Positions 8,199 through 15,898 of a stretch of DNA of 26,406 bases are shown piece after piece; the stretch's first letter is position 1; every line of letters starts with the position of its first letter. Source of the stretch: Clostridia bacterium. Lineage in GTDB: Bacteria; Bacillota; Clostridia; UMGS1883. The stretch covers positions 1-26,406 of the forward strand of contig CAAGBE010000087.1 of assembly GCA_900768005.1 (NCBI GenBank). Reading direction: 5' to 3'. Below the pieces are notes generated by a model that ran no database searches, was not told the DNA's origin, and saw nothing but the letters and a program-made list of their open reading frames with translations. Position numbers and translations under genes: made by a program.

Positions 8199-8964
8199 GC
8201 AGGGGAGAAACCTCTGCCTGGCTTATATATAATTCTAACTTATCGGCAAATTTTTCACTTAGTTTATTTTTGAGAATTTCGGTCACAATTTTCTCACTGT
8301 CAAAATGCCTGATTTCAATAAAGTCAGTATTGTCATTGACTTTCATCATTCCTAATTCGTGGTGCTTTAAGTCTCCCGAAATATACACATCCGCACCCAG
8401 CTCCATTGCAATTAGGGGAAGCTCACCGCCACCGCCGCCGTTACAAACTGCCACGGTTTTTATTTCTTTGTCTTTTTCAAAGGTGGAGTAGAGAGTATCT
8501 ATCCCGAACTCCTTTTTGATTTTTGTACAGAGGGTTTTTGCAGTTTCCCCTGCCTGTGCGTGGCAAAGCCTGCCTAAGTTACCCTCAAGATTGCCGAAAG
8601 CCGAAAGCCCTAGTTTTTCGCATACCGTGTCAGTAATTCCGCCGGGCGCTGAGTCAAGATTGGTGTGTGCACTATATATAGAAATTTTGTTCTCAATAGC
8701 AGACACAAGCATCTGCCCAAAATCGGTTGAATCGGTGACACTTTTAACAGGGTTAAATATTACGGGATGATGGGTGATAATAAGCTCTGCACCAATTTCG
8801 ATTGCTTCCTTAACAACGTTTTTATTGGCATCAAGGCAGAGAAGTACCTTTGTAACATCCTTGTCAATTCGTCCTACCAAAAGACCAATATTGTCAAAAT
8901 CCTCTTTGTATTCGGGTGGGAATTCTTTTTCAAGATATTCTGTTATTTTAGAAAGCTTTATCAT
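8173..8964 (-). CDS. Nif3-like dinuclear metal centre protein (YqfO/YbgI family)
   Basis: The 263-residue protein belongs to the Nif3 family, toroidal hexamers with a two-metal site. Metal-ligand motifs are visible: ITHHPVIF (His65, His66), SAHTNLDSAPGG (His100, Asp104) and a late RHFDSEKIV. It is the short form, near the length of E. coli YbgI, and lacks the PII-like insertion of the longer B. subtilis YqfO. The exact reaction of the family is unsettled; cyclohydrolase-like roles have been proposed. The start has an AAGGAGA site and overlaps the trmK stop by 4 bases (ATGA). trmK-nif3 is a conserved Firmicute pair (yqfN-yqfO in B. subtilis). Its last codons also carry the rnpB promoter. Confidence 0.88.
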   Translation of the reverse strand: MIKLSKITEYLEKEFPPEYKEDFDNIGLLVGRIDKDVTKVLLCLDANKNVVKEAIEIGAELIITHHPVIFNPVKSVTDSTDFGQMLVSAIENKISIYSAHTNLDSAPGGITDTVCEKLGLSAFGNLEGNLGRLCHAQAGETAKTLCTKIKKEFGIDTLYSTFEKDKEIKTVAVCNGGGGGELPLIAMELGADVYISGDLKHHELGMMKVNDNTDFIEIRHFDSEKIVTEILKNKLSEKFADKLELYISQAEVSPLLDTDRILC

Positions 8965-9647
8965 TTTGTTTCTCCTTTCAGAAGAGATTCATATTCCCGT
9001 TTGAGATTTTCGTAATGCTCACGTCGGGAACTTGGGTTTCCCCCCATCTTGCTTAGTATACTGTCTATTTCATACAGTCTGTACCTTACATAATCATAAA
9101 AGAGCGGGGGAGTGTTCACTATAAGATACGGACCTATCTCCATTTCGGTTTCGGAGAGCTTTTTGCCCTCTCCGCGTACCGCCAGAAGTGCCGTATACAT
9201 TTTGTTTCCCTCACGGCAAACCTCTTCCTTTTCAATTACATAACCGTGGGTAACAAGATATTCCCGAAGCTCTTTATGTGCCGATTGCATCTGCAGTACA
9301 AAGTATTTGCACCCTTTTTCATTTTCAAGTATTTCGGCAATGGTTTCACCACCCATACCCGCAATGATTGCGCATTCCGCCTCGTTTTCAGCAATTGCGG
9401 AAAAACCGTTGGAAAGCCTTGTTTCAATTTTGTCCGAAACCTCAAACGCACGGATATTTTTTTCAGCCTGTGCAAGAGGCCCTTTTTTTATGTCCGCAGC
9501 GATAATTTTCCCCGCAATCCCTTTTTTTGCAAGGTAAATTGCCACATATGCGTGGTCTGTTCCTATGTCGCAAAGCGATTTGCACTTGGGAACAAGTGAT
9601 GCAATCATTTTTAATCTGGGAGTTAAGTTTTTTTCAATATTAAGCAT
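8961..9647 (-). CDS. trmK: tRNA (adenine(22)-N1)-methyltransferase TrmK
   Basis: The 228-residue class I SAM-dependent methyltransferase should form m1A at position 22 of some tRNAs. The SAM-binding motif is CDIGTDHAYVAIYLA (about residues 26-40), followed by the acidic IAADI strand and the family motif IAGMGGETI. I place the start at the ATG at 9647, since MLNIEKNLTPRL matches the family start and AAGGGA lies 6-7 bases upstream. An in-frame ATG at 9677 would put the start inside the hairpin at 9665-9689 and the ribosome site inside the gene, so I reject it. It is coupled to nif3 by a 4-base overlap. Confidence 0.88.
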   Translation of the reverse strand: MLNIEKNLTPRLKMIASLVPKCKSLCDIGTDHAYVAIYLAKKGIAGKIIAADIKKGPLAQAEKNIRAFEVSDKIETRLSNGFSAIAENEAECAIIAGMGGETIAEILENEKGCKYFVLQMQSAHKELREYLVTHGYVIEKEEVCREGNKMYTALLAVRGEGKKLSETEMEIGPYLIVNTPPLFYDYVRYRLYEIDSILSKMGGNPSSRREHYENLKREYESLLKGETK

Positions 9648-9664
9648 AATTTTTCCCTTACAAA

Positions 9665-9689
9665 GAAACAAGCACAAAGTGCTTGTTTC
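9665..9689 (-). terminator. Stem-loop between yqeY and trmK, possible partial terminator
   Basis: GAAACAAGCAC (9665-9675) pairs perfectly with GTGCTTGTTTC (9679-9689) around a 3-base loop. It sits 5 bases after the yqeY stop. The T content after it on the minus strand is modest (TTTG), so it may only reduce read-through or stabilise the upstream mRNA. Confidence 0.5.
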
Positions 9690-9694
9690 AAATT

Positions 9695-10132
9695 TTATTC
9701 ACAAAGCTCGGCAACGACTTGATTAATCACTTTTCCGTCAGCCTTGCCCTTAAGCTCAGCCATAACGGTCTTCATAATCATACCCTTGTTCTTTGTGGCA
9801 ATAACATCAGCAAACTTTTCTGTAAGGAGCGCCTTGATTTCATCCTCGCTCATAAGCTTGGGAGCATATTCCTTGATAATTTCGTAGTTGGTGGTGTACT
9901 CTGCAATAAGCTCCGTTCTTTCTGCAGGGCAGGTGTCAAGCTGTTCCTTTGCACTCTTAAGCTCCTTAAGAATAACGGAATCAGTCATTTCCTCGGTAAT
10001 GTCATTTCTCACACCGTTGTCAATGCCGTATTTTTTTACAGCGGCAATAAGGCCCGAGATAACATTCTTCCTCACCTTATCCTGTGCTTTCATAGCAGCA
10101 ATCATATCTTTCTGTAACTCTTGAAGTGTCAT
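9695..10132 (-). CDS. yqeY: GatB/YqeY domain protein
   Basis: The 145-residue protein is a free-standing YqeY domain, an all-helical module shared with the tail of GatB, the tRNA-dependent amidotransferase subunit. Characteristic pieces are the N-terminal LQELQKDMIAAMKAQDKVRKNVI, the middle SAKEQLD and the late GMIMKTVMAELKGKADG. The precise role of the stand-alone form is not established; binding of tRNA or aminoacyl-tRNA is the usual suggestion. The start has GAAAGGA about ten bases upstream. It lies 35 bases downstream of radC in the same direction and is separated from trmK by the hairpin at 9665-9689. Confidence 0.9.
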   Translation of the reverse strand: MTLQELQKDMIAAMKAQDKVRKNVISGLIAAVKKYGIDNGVRNDITEEMTDSVILKELKSAKEQLDTCPAERTELIAEYTTNYEIIKEYAPKLMSEDEIKALLTEKFADVIATKNKGMIMKTVMAELKGKADGKVINQVVAELCE

Positions 10133-10167
10133 AATATATCAATCCTTTCAATTTAATTAGTTTATTG

Positions 10168-10866
10168 TCAGTTGGGCATTAGTCCACTATCAGCCATACT
10201 CACAAATTTTTCGGGAGTAACGGCAATAATGTGGTCTATAACGTGTACATCCATACCCTCAAGAATGTCACAGAGCTTCTTGGTTAAAAGTCTGTCATCC
10301 TCCGAGGCATACGCACCTGCAGACGGATGGTTGTGCGCCAGAATAACTGAAGAAGCGTTGTGCTTGATAACACATTCTATAACCTTGCGGGGATGCACAT
10401 TGGCTTGCGATACCGTGCCCTCCTCCAGAATTTCAAAAGCCAAAATCTCTCTTTTGGAATTAAGACAAATTATCGAAAATACCTCTTTCTTTTCTGCCCC
10501 TATCATCTTGCAGACATATTCACCTGCATCATAGCTTGTGGAAAGTAATTTCTTATCCCTTAATGAAAGAGAGTTGTGATATCTTGAAAGCTGGGGAATC
10601 ATTTTAATTAAAATAGCTGTATGCTCGCCGATTCCCTCCACTTTGCAAAGCTCCTCAAATGTTGCATTAAATACGGCAGAGGGCGTTTTGAATCGGTCAA
10701 TCAGTCTGTGGGCAAGGGGATTGAGGTCACCCTGCGGAATAGCGTAAAAAAGGAGTAACTCCAAAATCTCGTGGTCGGCAAAAGAGGAAAGTCCCTCTTT
10801 TAAGAACCTTTCCTTGACCCTCGCTCTGTGGCTTTTATGAAGTTCGGGTGTAACATTGTCATGCAT
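10168..10866 (-). CDS. radC: RadC-family JAB/MPN-domain protein
   Basis: The 232-residue protein has the RadC layout. An N-terminal helix-hairpin-helix-like region contains CKVEGIGEHTA (about residues 74-84), and a C-terminal JAMM/MPN metalloprotease-like domain has ligands His178, His180, Ser188 and Asp191 in the H-x-H-x7-S-x2-D pattern (AHNHPSAGAYASEDD). The name comes from an old E. coli repair assignment that was later withdrawn, and the true role is unknown. The metal site looks intact. The start is 4 bases from the rnmV stop, so the two are likely co-transcribed. Confidence 0.92.
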   Translation of the reverse strand: MHDNVTPELHKSHRARVKERFLKEGLSSFADHEILELLLFYAIPQGDLNPLAHRLIDRFKTPSAVFNATFEELCKVEGIGEHTAILIKMIPQLSRYHNSLSLRDKKLLSTSYDAGEYVCKMIGAEKKEVFSIICLNSKREILAFEILEEGTVSQANVHPRKVIECVIKHNASSVILAHNHPSAGAYASEDDRLLTKKLCDILEGMDVHVIDHIIAVTPEKFVSMADSGLMPN

Positions 10867-10870
10867 AATA

Positions 10871-11437
10871 TCACTTGCCTGTAAGTTCTAAAAATTTTTC
10901 TTTAGTAATAAGTGCATTAAGTGCATCAATTAGCCCGTTGACAGAAATTTTTTCAGGTATTGATAGCTTCCTGCACAAGGAGATACGGGCGGCGGCACTA
11001 TCTGTACCGCCGTATAATCCGCTGTCGTACAAATCATTTTTTGTTATTTTTTCCTTTGCATCCAAAGGTGAGGTATACTTTGACAAAATCTCGGAAAGGA
11101 GCTTTTCATCAATCCCCTCAACTCCAAGCTTGCCCTCCTTTGACGGGGCAGACTTTCTTTTTTCCTTGCCGAATATTTCGGGGATATACGCCTGCTTTAT
11201 TTCGCCCTCAGTCACAAAGCCCTTGATATGATTGCGTATCATAAAGCCTGCACGGTCAGAATCGGTCAGGATAAGGAGCCCGCGTGTCTTTGCCAGTGCC
11301 TTTAAAAACTCCCGCTTTTCCTTATTTTTAAAAATCCGGAATCCCTCGGTGGTAAAGACAGGGGATGAGCAAACTCTTTCAAGCCGCATCTTGTCGTATT
11401 TCCCCTCGACAATAATTGCTTCCTTAATATTTAACAT
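10871..11437 (-). CDS. rnmV: Toprim-domain ribonuclease M5
   Basis: The 188-residue protein starts with a Toprim domain: the catalytic glutamate is in IIVEGKYDK (Glu11) and the DxD metal motif is in LILTDSDRAG (Asp59, Asp61). RNase M5 cuts 5S rRNA precursor at both sides of its mature ends in low-GC Gram-positives, normally with ribosomal protein L18. Length and the C-terminal domain (about residues 110-188, ALNALITKEKFLELTG) fit this family rather than a primase or topoisomerase fragment. Its start overlaps the hpf stop by one base (TGATG), linking 5S rRNA maturation to a ribosome-hibernation gene. Confidence 0.85.
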   Translation of the reverse strand: MLNIKEAIIVEGKYDKMRLERVCSSPVFTTEGFRIFKNKEKREFLKALAKTRGLLILTDSDRAGFMIRNHIKGFVTEGEIKQAYIPEIFGKEKRKSAPSKEGKLGVEGIDEKLLSEILSKYTSPLDAKEKITKNDLYDSGLYGGTDSAAARISLCRKLSIPEKISVNGLIDALNALITKEKFLELTGK

Positions 11438-11961
11438 CAGTCTGTTTCAATAAGTCCGTAGTTACCGTCTTTACGGCGGTAAACTATATCGGTTGTATTT
11501 GTCTGTGCGTTGCGGAAAATGAAGAAATTGTGTCCGAGCAGATTCATCTGCAAAACTGCTTCCTCCGCACTCATTGGTTTAACGTGGTGGGTCTTAGTCT
11601 TAACAATCTTGATTTCAACATCATCCTGCACAGCTTCATCAAAGAAATCAACTTCCTTGGAAACGCCCTCGCGAAGCTTTTTCGCAAGGCGTGTTTTGTT
11701 CTTACGAATCTGCTTTGTAATAGCATCAACAACATCATCGGCAGCATTGTAAACTTCGACATCACGTTCTTCAGCGCGGTAAATCATATCTGCCGTACGG
11801 ATGGTAACTTCGACAGTCATTTTATCCTTCTGCTCACTAACCACAATATCAGCCTGAGCTTCGTCGTCAAAGAACTTGCCCAGCTTGTCTATCTTTTTAA
11901 TGAGCATTTCTTTCTTTTCCTTGCCGAGTTCAATCTTTCTTACATAAATGTTAGTTTTCAT
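11437..11961 (-). CDS. hpf: Ribosome hibernation-promoting factor, long form
   Basis: The 174-residue protein has an N-terminal RaiA/YfiA domain (about 1-100; MKTNIYVRKIEL, then VEVTIRTADMIYRAEE) and the C-terminal dimerisation domain of the long form (about 115-174; MSAEEAVLQMNLLGHNFFIFRN, then a VYRRKDGNYGLI end). Long HPF pairs 70S ribosomes into inactive 100S dimers in slow growth. The start at 11961 is chosen because AAGGAGG lies 7 bases upstream and the protein begins as the family does; a longer open frame to 12087 only reads into the repeat element. The leader of about 320 nt contains repeat copy A, ending 16 bp before the ATG, and a hairpin at the extreme 5' end. These are likely places for regulation. 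Confidence 0.93.
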   Translation of the reverse strand: MKTNIYVRKIELGKEKKEMLIKKIDKLGKFFDDEAQADIVVSEQKDKMTVEVTIRTADMIYRAEERDVEVYNAADDVVDAITKQIRKNKTRLAKKLREGVSKEVDFFDEAVQDDVEIKIVKTKTHHVKPMSAEEAVLQMNLLGHNFFIFRNAQTNTTDIVYRRKDGNYGLIETD

Positions 11962-11977
11962 ATGTGCCCCTCCTTTT

Positions 11978-12251
11978 AGCCGAAACGAAGCAATCCAAAC
12001 TCGATTTTTAGAGGCGGATTTTCGCTTTTGCTGTGTTAAAATACTCGGAAATACACAAAGTATTTCCTGCGTTTTTGCCTTGCACAATCAAAAATCTGCT
12101 TTCTAAAAATTCGAAGACCTGAAACGGATGAAATTTTGAGCAGGTTTTGGTGCGAAGGATGCAGCAAGGCTTTGTGCCTTGCAAAGACAACAAGCCGAAA
12201 GATGCCGAAATTTCACCGTATCAGGCGAATTTGGATTATTTCGTTTCGGCT
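11978..12251 (+). repeat. Repeat copy A: 274-bp element with terminal inverted repeats
   Basis: The element begins AGCCGAAACGAA (11978-11989) and ends with the exact complement TTCGTTTCGGCT (12240-12251). After two mismatches the pairing resumes (AATCCAAA with TTTGGATT). Inside are a hairpin GGAAATAC-ACAAA-GTATTTCC (12047-12067), an imperfect long stem closing around it, and a second domain closed by CCTGAAACGG with CCGTATCAGG and capped by GCAAGGC-TTTGT-GCCTTGC. The whole can fold end to end. A second copy of identical length lies at 16514. It occupies most of the hpf leader and stops 16 bp before the hpf start. I recognise no named family. Confidence 0.8.
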
Positions 12252-12259
12252 TATGTTGT

Positions 12260-12284
12260 GTAAGAAAAGCTTGGCTTTTCTTAC
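12260..12284 (-). other. 5'-terminal stem-loop of the hpf transcript
   Basis: GTAAGAAAAG (12260-12269) pairs perfectly with CTTTTCTTAC (12275-12284). The hpf promoter places the transcript start at about 12282-12283, so this hairpin would form the extreme 5' end of the mRNA, a position known in other genes to protect against 5'-dependent decay. Confidence 0.55.
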
Positions 12285-12288
12285 CTAT

Positions 12289-12317
12289 ATTATACTATAA
12301 GTTGTGGCAATAGTAAA
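12289..12317 (-). promoter_or_regulatory. Sigma-A type promoter for the hpf operon
   Basis: Read on the minus strand: TTTACT (12317-12312), a 17-base spacer and a perfect TATAAT (12294-12289). It lies upstream of the hairpin and repeat copy A, giving an hpf leader of about 320 nt. Confidence 0.65.
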
Positions 12318-12508
12318 TAATTTTCTTTGCATATTGATAAAAAAATGTGTTGACCTATAAAAATCAACAATATGTAGTGAAAAAACAACCAAAAAGTTGC
12401 TATTTTTTCTATAAATTGTGTTTTTTTTATTGGAGAAATTGTGCCAAAAGCCCCTACAAACCCCTATATAAAGCCATTATCGGGCATTATTACAGAAAAA
12501 TTAAAAAT
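12318..12508. other. AT-rich intergenic stretch between the hpf and nrdD promoters
   Basis: No open frame with a ribosome site and no strong hairpin is visible. One isolated NrdR-box-like sequence (CAACAATATGTAGTGA, 12365-12380) occurs, but no partner lies at the usual 31-32 base spacing. Otherwise I see nothing. Confidence 0.4.
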
Positions 12509-12556
12509 ACCCAACATATAGTTATTTTGTATTGACAAAGCAACAAGATGTTGTTA
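12509..12556 (+). promoter_or_regulatory. Tandem NrdR-like boxes over the nrdD promoter
   Basis: Two 16-bp sites resemble the NrdR consensus acaCwAtATaTwGtgt. The first (12509-12524) has core CAACATATAG, 9 of 10 core matches. The second (12541-12556) has core CAAGATGTTG, 8 of 10. Their centres are 32 bp apart, the helical spacing typical of NrdR box pairs. They bracket the -35 and reach into the -10, as expected for repression when dATP is plentiful. The nrdR gene itself is not in the window. Confidence 0.55.
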
Positions 12557-12560
12557 TAAT
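12532..12560 (+). promoter_or_regulatory. Consensus promoter of nrdD
   Basis: A perfect TTGACA (12532-12537), a 17-base spacer and a perfect TATAAT (12555-12560) lie 43 bases upstream of the nrdD start. A promoter this strong makes sense if it is held down by a repressor bound at the boxes above. Confidence 0.88.
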
Positions 12561-12603
12561 GGTAATACACAATTTTGAAAGATAAATTTATGGAGGGAAA
12601 GAG

Positions 12604-14781
12604 ATGAAGATTATAAAAAGAAGCGGTGCCGAAGTAACATTTGACCCCGAAAAAATTATAGTCGCAATCACAAAAGCAAACGAAAGCGTAGTGCCAAGCA
12701 GCCGTATGACACCTATTCAGATTAAGCGTATCGCGGAGGATGTTGAGAGTGCGGCAGCAAATATCAACAGGTCCTTGAGCGTGGAAGAAATACAGGATAT
12801 GGTAGAGGACCAGATTATGAATCAGCGTGCGTTTGACGTAGCACGCAGATACATTACATACCGTTACAACAGGGCACTTATTCGTAAGTCCAACACAACT
12901 GATGAACAGATTATGAGCCTTATCGAGTGCAATAACGAAGAAGTTAAGCAGGAAAACTCTAACAAGAATCCTACTGTAAACAGCGTTCAGCGTGACTACA
13001 TGGCAGGCGAGGTTAGTAAGGATATTACAAAGAGAATCCTTCTTGCTCCCGAAATTGTTTCCGCACACGACCAGGGACTTATCCATTTCCACGATGCTGA
13101 CTACTTTGCACAGCATATGCATAACTGTGACCTGGTAAACCTTGAGGATATGCTTCAGAACGGTACAGTTATCAGCGGTACAATGATTGAAAAACCCCAC
13201 AGCTTTTCTACTGCCTGCAATATTTCTACACAGATTATTGCACAGGTTGCTTCCTGTCAGTACGGCGGACAGAGTATTTCTCTTACACATCTCGCTCCCT
13301 TTGTTGATATCAGCCGTAAGAAAATACGCAAGCAGGTAGAAGAGGAAATGGCTCTTCTTGATGAAAAGGTTTCCGAGGAGAAGATTTCCGAAATTACAGA
13401 AAAAAGACTTCGTGAAGAGGTTAAAAACGGCGTACAGATGATTCAGTATCAGGTTGTAACCCTTATGACAACTAACGGTCAGGCACCTTTTGTTACTGTA
13501 TTTATGTACCTTAACGAAGCTAAGAATGAGCAGGAGAAGAAAGACCTTGCCCTCATTATTGAAGAAACCCTCCGTCAGAGATACAGAGGTGTCAAGAATG
13601 AAAAGGGTATATGGATTACACCTGCGTTCCCCAAGCTTATCTATGTTCTTGAAGAGGATAATATCCACGAGGACAGCAAATACTACTACCTTACAGAGCT
13701 TGCGGCAAAATGTACTGCAAAGCGTATGGTACCCGACTATATTTCCGAAAAGATTATGCTCCAGAACAAGGTTGACAAAAACGGTGACGGTCATTGCTAC
13801 ACCTGTATGGGCTGCAGAAGCTTCCTCACACCCTTTGTTGACGAAGACGGCAAACCCAAGTATTACGGCAGATTCAATCAGGGCGTTGTAACTGTTAATC
13901 TTGTTGATATCGGGCTTTCAGCAGGCGGTGATATGGAAAAATTCTGGAAGATATTTGACGATAGAATGGAGCTTTGCCACAGAGCGCTTCAGGCACGTCA
14001 CGAAAGACTTACAGGAACACTTTCCGATGCGGCTCCCATCCTTTGGCAGCACGGTGCACTTCTCCGTCTTGAAAAGGGTGAGAAGATTGACAAGTATCTT
14101 CACGGCGGATATTCTACACTTTCTCTTGGCTATGCAGGTCTTTGGGAATGTGTATACAGCTTAAACGGTAAGAAACTTACCGAACCTGCAGGTGAAAAGC
14201 TTGGCCTTGAAATCATGCAGAAGCTTAATGAATATACAGCTAAGTGGAAAGCGGAAGAAAAGATTGACTATTCACTTTACGGTACACCTCTTGAAAGCAC
14301 AACCTACAAGTTTGCTAAGTGCCTTCAGAAGAGATTCGGTATAATCAAGGGTGTAACTGACAAAAACTACATTACAAACAGCTACCACGTACACGTAACA
14401 GAGGATATTGATGCATTTGACAAGCTTGCTCTTGAAGCAAAATTCCAGGCACTTTCTCCCGGCGGTGCAATCAGCTATGTGGAAGTTCCCAATATGCAGA
14501 ATAACCTCGAAGCTGTACTTTCCGTAATGAGATTTATCTATGACAATATTATGTATGCAGAGCTTAATACCAAGAGCGACTATTGTCAGGACTGCGGATT
14601 TGACGGTGAAATTGAAGTTCACGAGGATGAGCACGGAAAGCTTGTATGGCAGTGTCCCAACTGCGGTAACACCGACCAGTCCAAGCTTAATGTAGCTCGT
14701 CGTACCTGCGGATATATCGGAACACAGTTCTGGAATCAGGGAAGAACACAGGAAATTAAGGAAAGAGTTCTCCATTTATAA
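12604..14781 (+). CDS. nrdD: Anaerobic (class III) ribonucleoside-triphosphate reductase
   Basis: The 725-residue glycyl-radical enzyme reduces NTPs to dNTPs without oxygen. An ATP-cone regulatory domain covers about residues 1-95, followed by the catalytic ten-stranded barrel. CYTCMGCRSF holds active-site cysteine candidates. Near the C-terminus two CxxC pairs (CQDC and CPNC) form the zinc site, and the radical glycine is Gly703 in RTCGYIG. The start has GGAGGG 6-7 bases upstream. nrdG, its activase, follows, then dut, so the three form a deoxynucleotide unit. The ATP cone and the promoter boxes point to allosteric and NrdR control respectively. Confidence 0.97.
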   Translation: MKIIKRSGAEVTFDPEKIIVAITKANESVVPSSRMTPIQIKRIAEDVESAAANINRSLSVEEIQDMVEDQIMNQRAFDVARRYITYRYNRALIRKSNTTDEQIMSLIECNNEEVKQENSNKNPTVNSVQRDYMAGEVSKDITKRILLAPEIVSAHDQGLIHFHDADYFAQHMHNCDLVNLEDMLQNGTVISGTMIEKPHSFSTACNISTQIIAQVASCQYGGQSISLTHLAPFVDISRKKIRKQVEEEMALLDEKVSEEKISEITEKRLREEVKNGVQMIQYQVVTLMTTNGQAPFVTVFMYLNEAKNEQEKKDLALIIEETLRQRYRGVKNEKGIWITPAFPKLIYVLEEDNIHEDSKYYYLTELAAKCTAKRMVPDYISEKIMLQNKVDKNGDGHCYTCMGCRSFLTPFVDEDGKPKYYGRFNQGVVTVNLVDIGLSAGGDMEKFWKIFDDRMELCHRALQARHERLTGTLSDAAPILWQHGALLRLEKGEKIDKYLHGGYSTLSLGYAGLWECVYSLNGKKLTEPAGEKLGLEIMQKLNEYTAKWKAEEKIDYSLYGTPLESTTYKFAKCLQKRFGIIKGVTDKNYITNSYHVHVTEDIDAFDKLALEAKFQALSPGGAISYVEVPNMQNNLEAVLSVMRFIYDNIMYAELNTKSDYCQDCGFDGEIEVHEDEHGKLVWQCPNCGNTDQSKLNVARRTCGYIGTQFWNQGRTQEIKERVLHL

Positions 14782-14789
14782 TAATAATT

Positions 14790-14816
14790 TTAGGGTACGA
14801 AAATTTCGTACCCTAA
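14790..14816 (+). terminator. Perfect stem-loop between nrdD and nrdG
   Basis: TTAGGGTACGAAA (14790-14802) is the exact complement of TTTCGTACCCTAA (14804-14816). Only a short T-run follows, so it may act as a partial terminator or as a processing or stability hairpin that sets nrdD above nrdG in expression. Confidence 0.55.
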
Positions 14817-14834
14817 TTTAAAGAGATGAAAACA

Positions 14835-15389
14835 ATGAACATAGCTACAGTTAAAAAATTTGATATTGCCAATGGCCCAGGGGTAAGAGTATCCCTTTTT
14901 GTCAGCGGATGCAGACATCACTGCAAAAACTGTTTCAACAAGGAAGCATGGGATTTTAACTACGGCAACCCTATGACCAAGGAAATTGAGAAAGAAATAT
15001 TAGATGCCTGCAACCCCGAACATATTACAGGACTTTCACTTCTTGGAGGAGAACCTTTTGAAAAGGAAAACAGGGCAGGGCTTATTTCCATTACAAAAAA
15101 ATTTCGAGAGCTGTATCCTGAAAAAAATATCTGGTGTTATACGGGATTTTTGCTTGATGAAGAGCTTTTAAAATCTGAGGACAGCGATATTTTGGAGCTT
15201 CTTCAAAATATTGATGTTTTAGTTGACGGCAGATTTGTAGACGAGCTTAAAAGTGCGGCTCTTTTATTCCGCGGTTCATCCAATCAGCGTATTATAGACG
15301 TAGCTGAAACTCTTAAAAAGGGTGAGGTTGTGCTTCTTCCTGGAAAGTGGGAGAGAACAATGGGCAGCGGTGACATTTACGAAGCATAG
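14835..15389 (+). CDS. nrdG: Anaerobic ribonucleotide reductase activating protein (radical SAM)
   Basis: NrdG uses a 4Fe-4S cluster and S-adenosylmethionine to make the glycyl radical on NrdD. The cluster motif CRHHCKNC (Cys26, Cys30 and Cys33 from the chosen start) is preceded by the family block NGPGVRVSLFVSGC. The glycine-rich SLLGGEPFE stretch for SAM binding follows. I chose the ATG at 14835 because the family begins close to MNIA and AAAGAGA lies at a workable distance. An ATG at 14826 would add only MKT and has its purine run directly against it. It follows nrdD after the hairpin, and dut comes 18 bases downstream. Confidence 0.95.
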   Translation: MNIATVKKFDIANGPGVRVSLFVSGCRHHCKNCFNKEAWDFNYGNPMTKEIEKEILDACNPEHITGLSLLGGEPFEKENRAGLISITKKFRELYPEKNIWCYTGFLLDEELLKSEDSDILELLQNIDVLVDGRFVDELKSAALLFRGSSNQRIIDVAETLKKGEVVLLPGKWERTMGSGDIYEA

Positions 15390-15407
15390 AATGAGAGGAA
15401 ATTTAAA

Positions 15408-15854
15408 ATGAACAAATATTCAGTAAGAATTAAAAAACTTGACGAAAATGCAATAATCCCCACATACGGCAGTGAATTTGCCGCAGGTGCAGACCTTTAT
15501 GCCTGCACTGGTGAAACCGTTACAATCAATCCGCACGAAACAAAGCTTATCCATACGGGAATAGCAATGGAAATCCCCACAGGATACGCAGGTCTTATCT
15601 ATGCAAGAAGCGGTATTGCCTCAAAAAGAGGTCTTGCACCAGCCAATAAGGTTGGCGTTGTAGACAGCGACTACCGTGGGGAATTAATGGTAGCACTTCA
15701 TAACCACTCTAGCGAACCACAGTCAATAGACAACGGAGAAAGAATTGCACAGCTTGTAATTGCACCATATGTAGTTGCAGATTTTGTTCTTTCAGACGAG
15801 CTTGATGATACCCAGCGCGGAGAGGGAGGATTCGGCTCCACAGGAAAGAAATAA
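15408..15854 (+). CDS. dut: Deoxyuridine 5'-triphosphate nucleotidohydrolase (dUTPase)
   Basis: The 148-residue trimeric dUTPase hydrolyses dUTP to dUMP and pyrophosphate, keeping uracil out of DNA and feeding thymidylate synthesis. All five family motifs are visible in order: AGADLYA, RSGIASKRGL, GVVDSDYRGEL, GERIAQLVIAP and the glycine-rich tail GEGGFGSTG. The start has a GAGAGGAA site. Placement after nrdD and nrdG links dNTP production with clean-up in one unit. The bidirectional terminator at 15862-15896 ends the operon. Confidence 0.97.
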   Translation: MNKYSVRIKKLDENAIIPTYGSEFAAGADLYACTGETVTINPHETKLIHTGIAMEIPTGYAGLIYARSGIASKRGLAPANKVGVVDSDYRGELMVALHNHSSEPQSIDNGERIAQLVIAPYVVADFVLSDELDDTQRGEGGFGSTGKK

Positions 15855-15861
15855 TGCAATT

Positions 15862-15897
15862 AAAAAGGAAATTCACATTTTGTGAATTTCCTTTTTT
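15862..15897. terminator. Bidirectional terminator between dut and the rubredoxin gene
   Basis: AAAAAGGAAATTCACA (15862-15877) pairs with TGTGAATTTCCTTTTT (15881-15896) around TTT, with T-runs usable in both directions. The flanking genes converge, and the flavin reductase stop codon begins two bases further on. Confidence 0.9.
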
Positions 15898-15898
15898 G

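Noticed and set aside
11962..12087. N-terminal extension of hpf into the repeat
   Set aside because: The extension is repeat sequence, and the family start with AAGGAGG at 11961 is clear.
12365..12380. A third NrdR-like box (CAACAATATGTAGTGA)
   Set aside because: It matches the consensus well (12 of 16) but has no partner at 31-32 bases and lies about 150 bases from the promoter, so I do not call it a site.
12490..13794. A 434-codon leftward open frame opposite nrdD
   Set aside because: It is the antisense shadow of nrdD, cysteine-rich and low-complexity in look, and nrdD is unmistakable.
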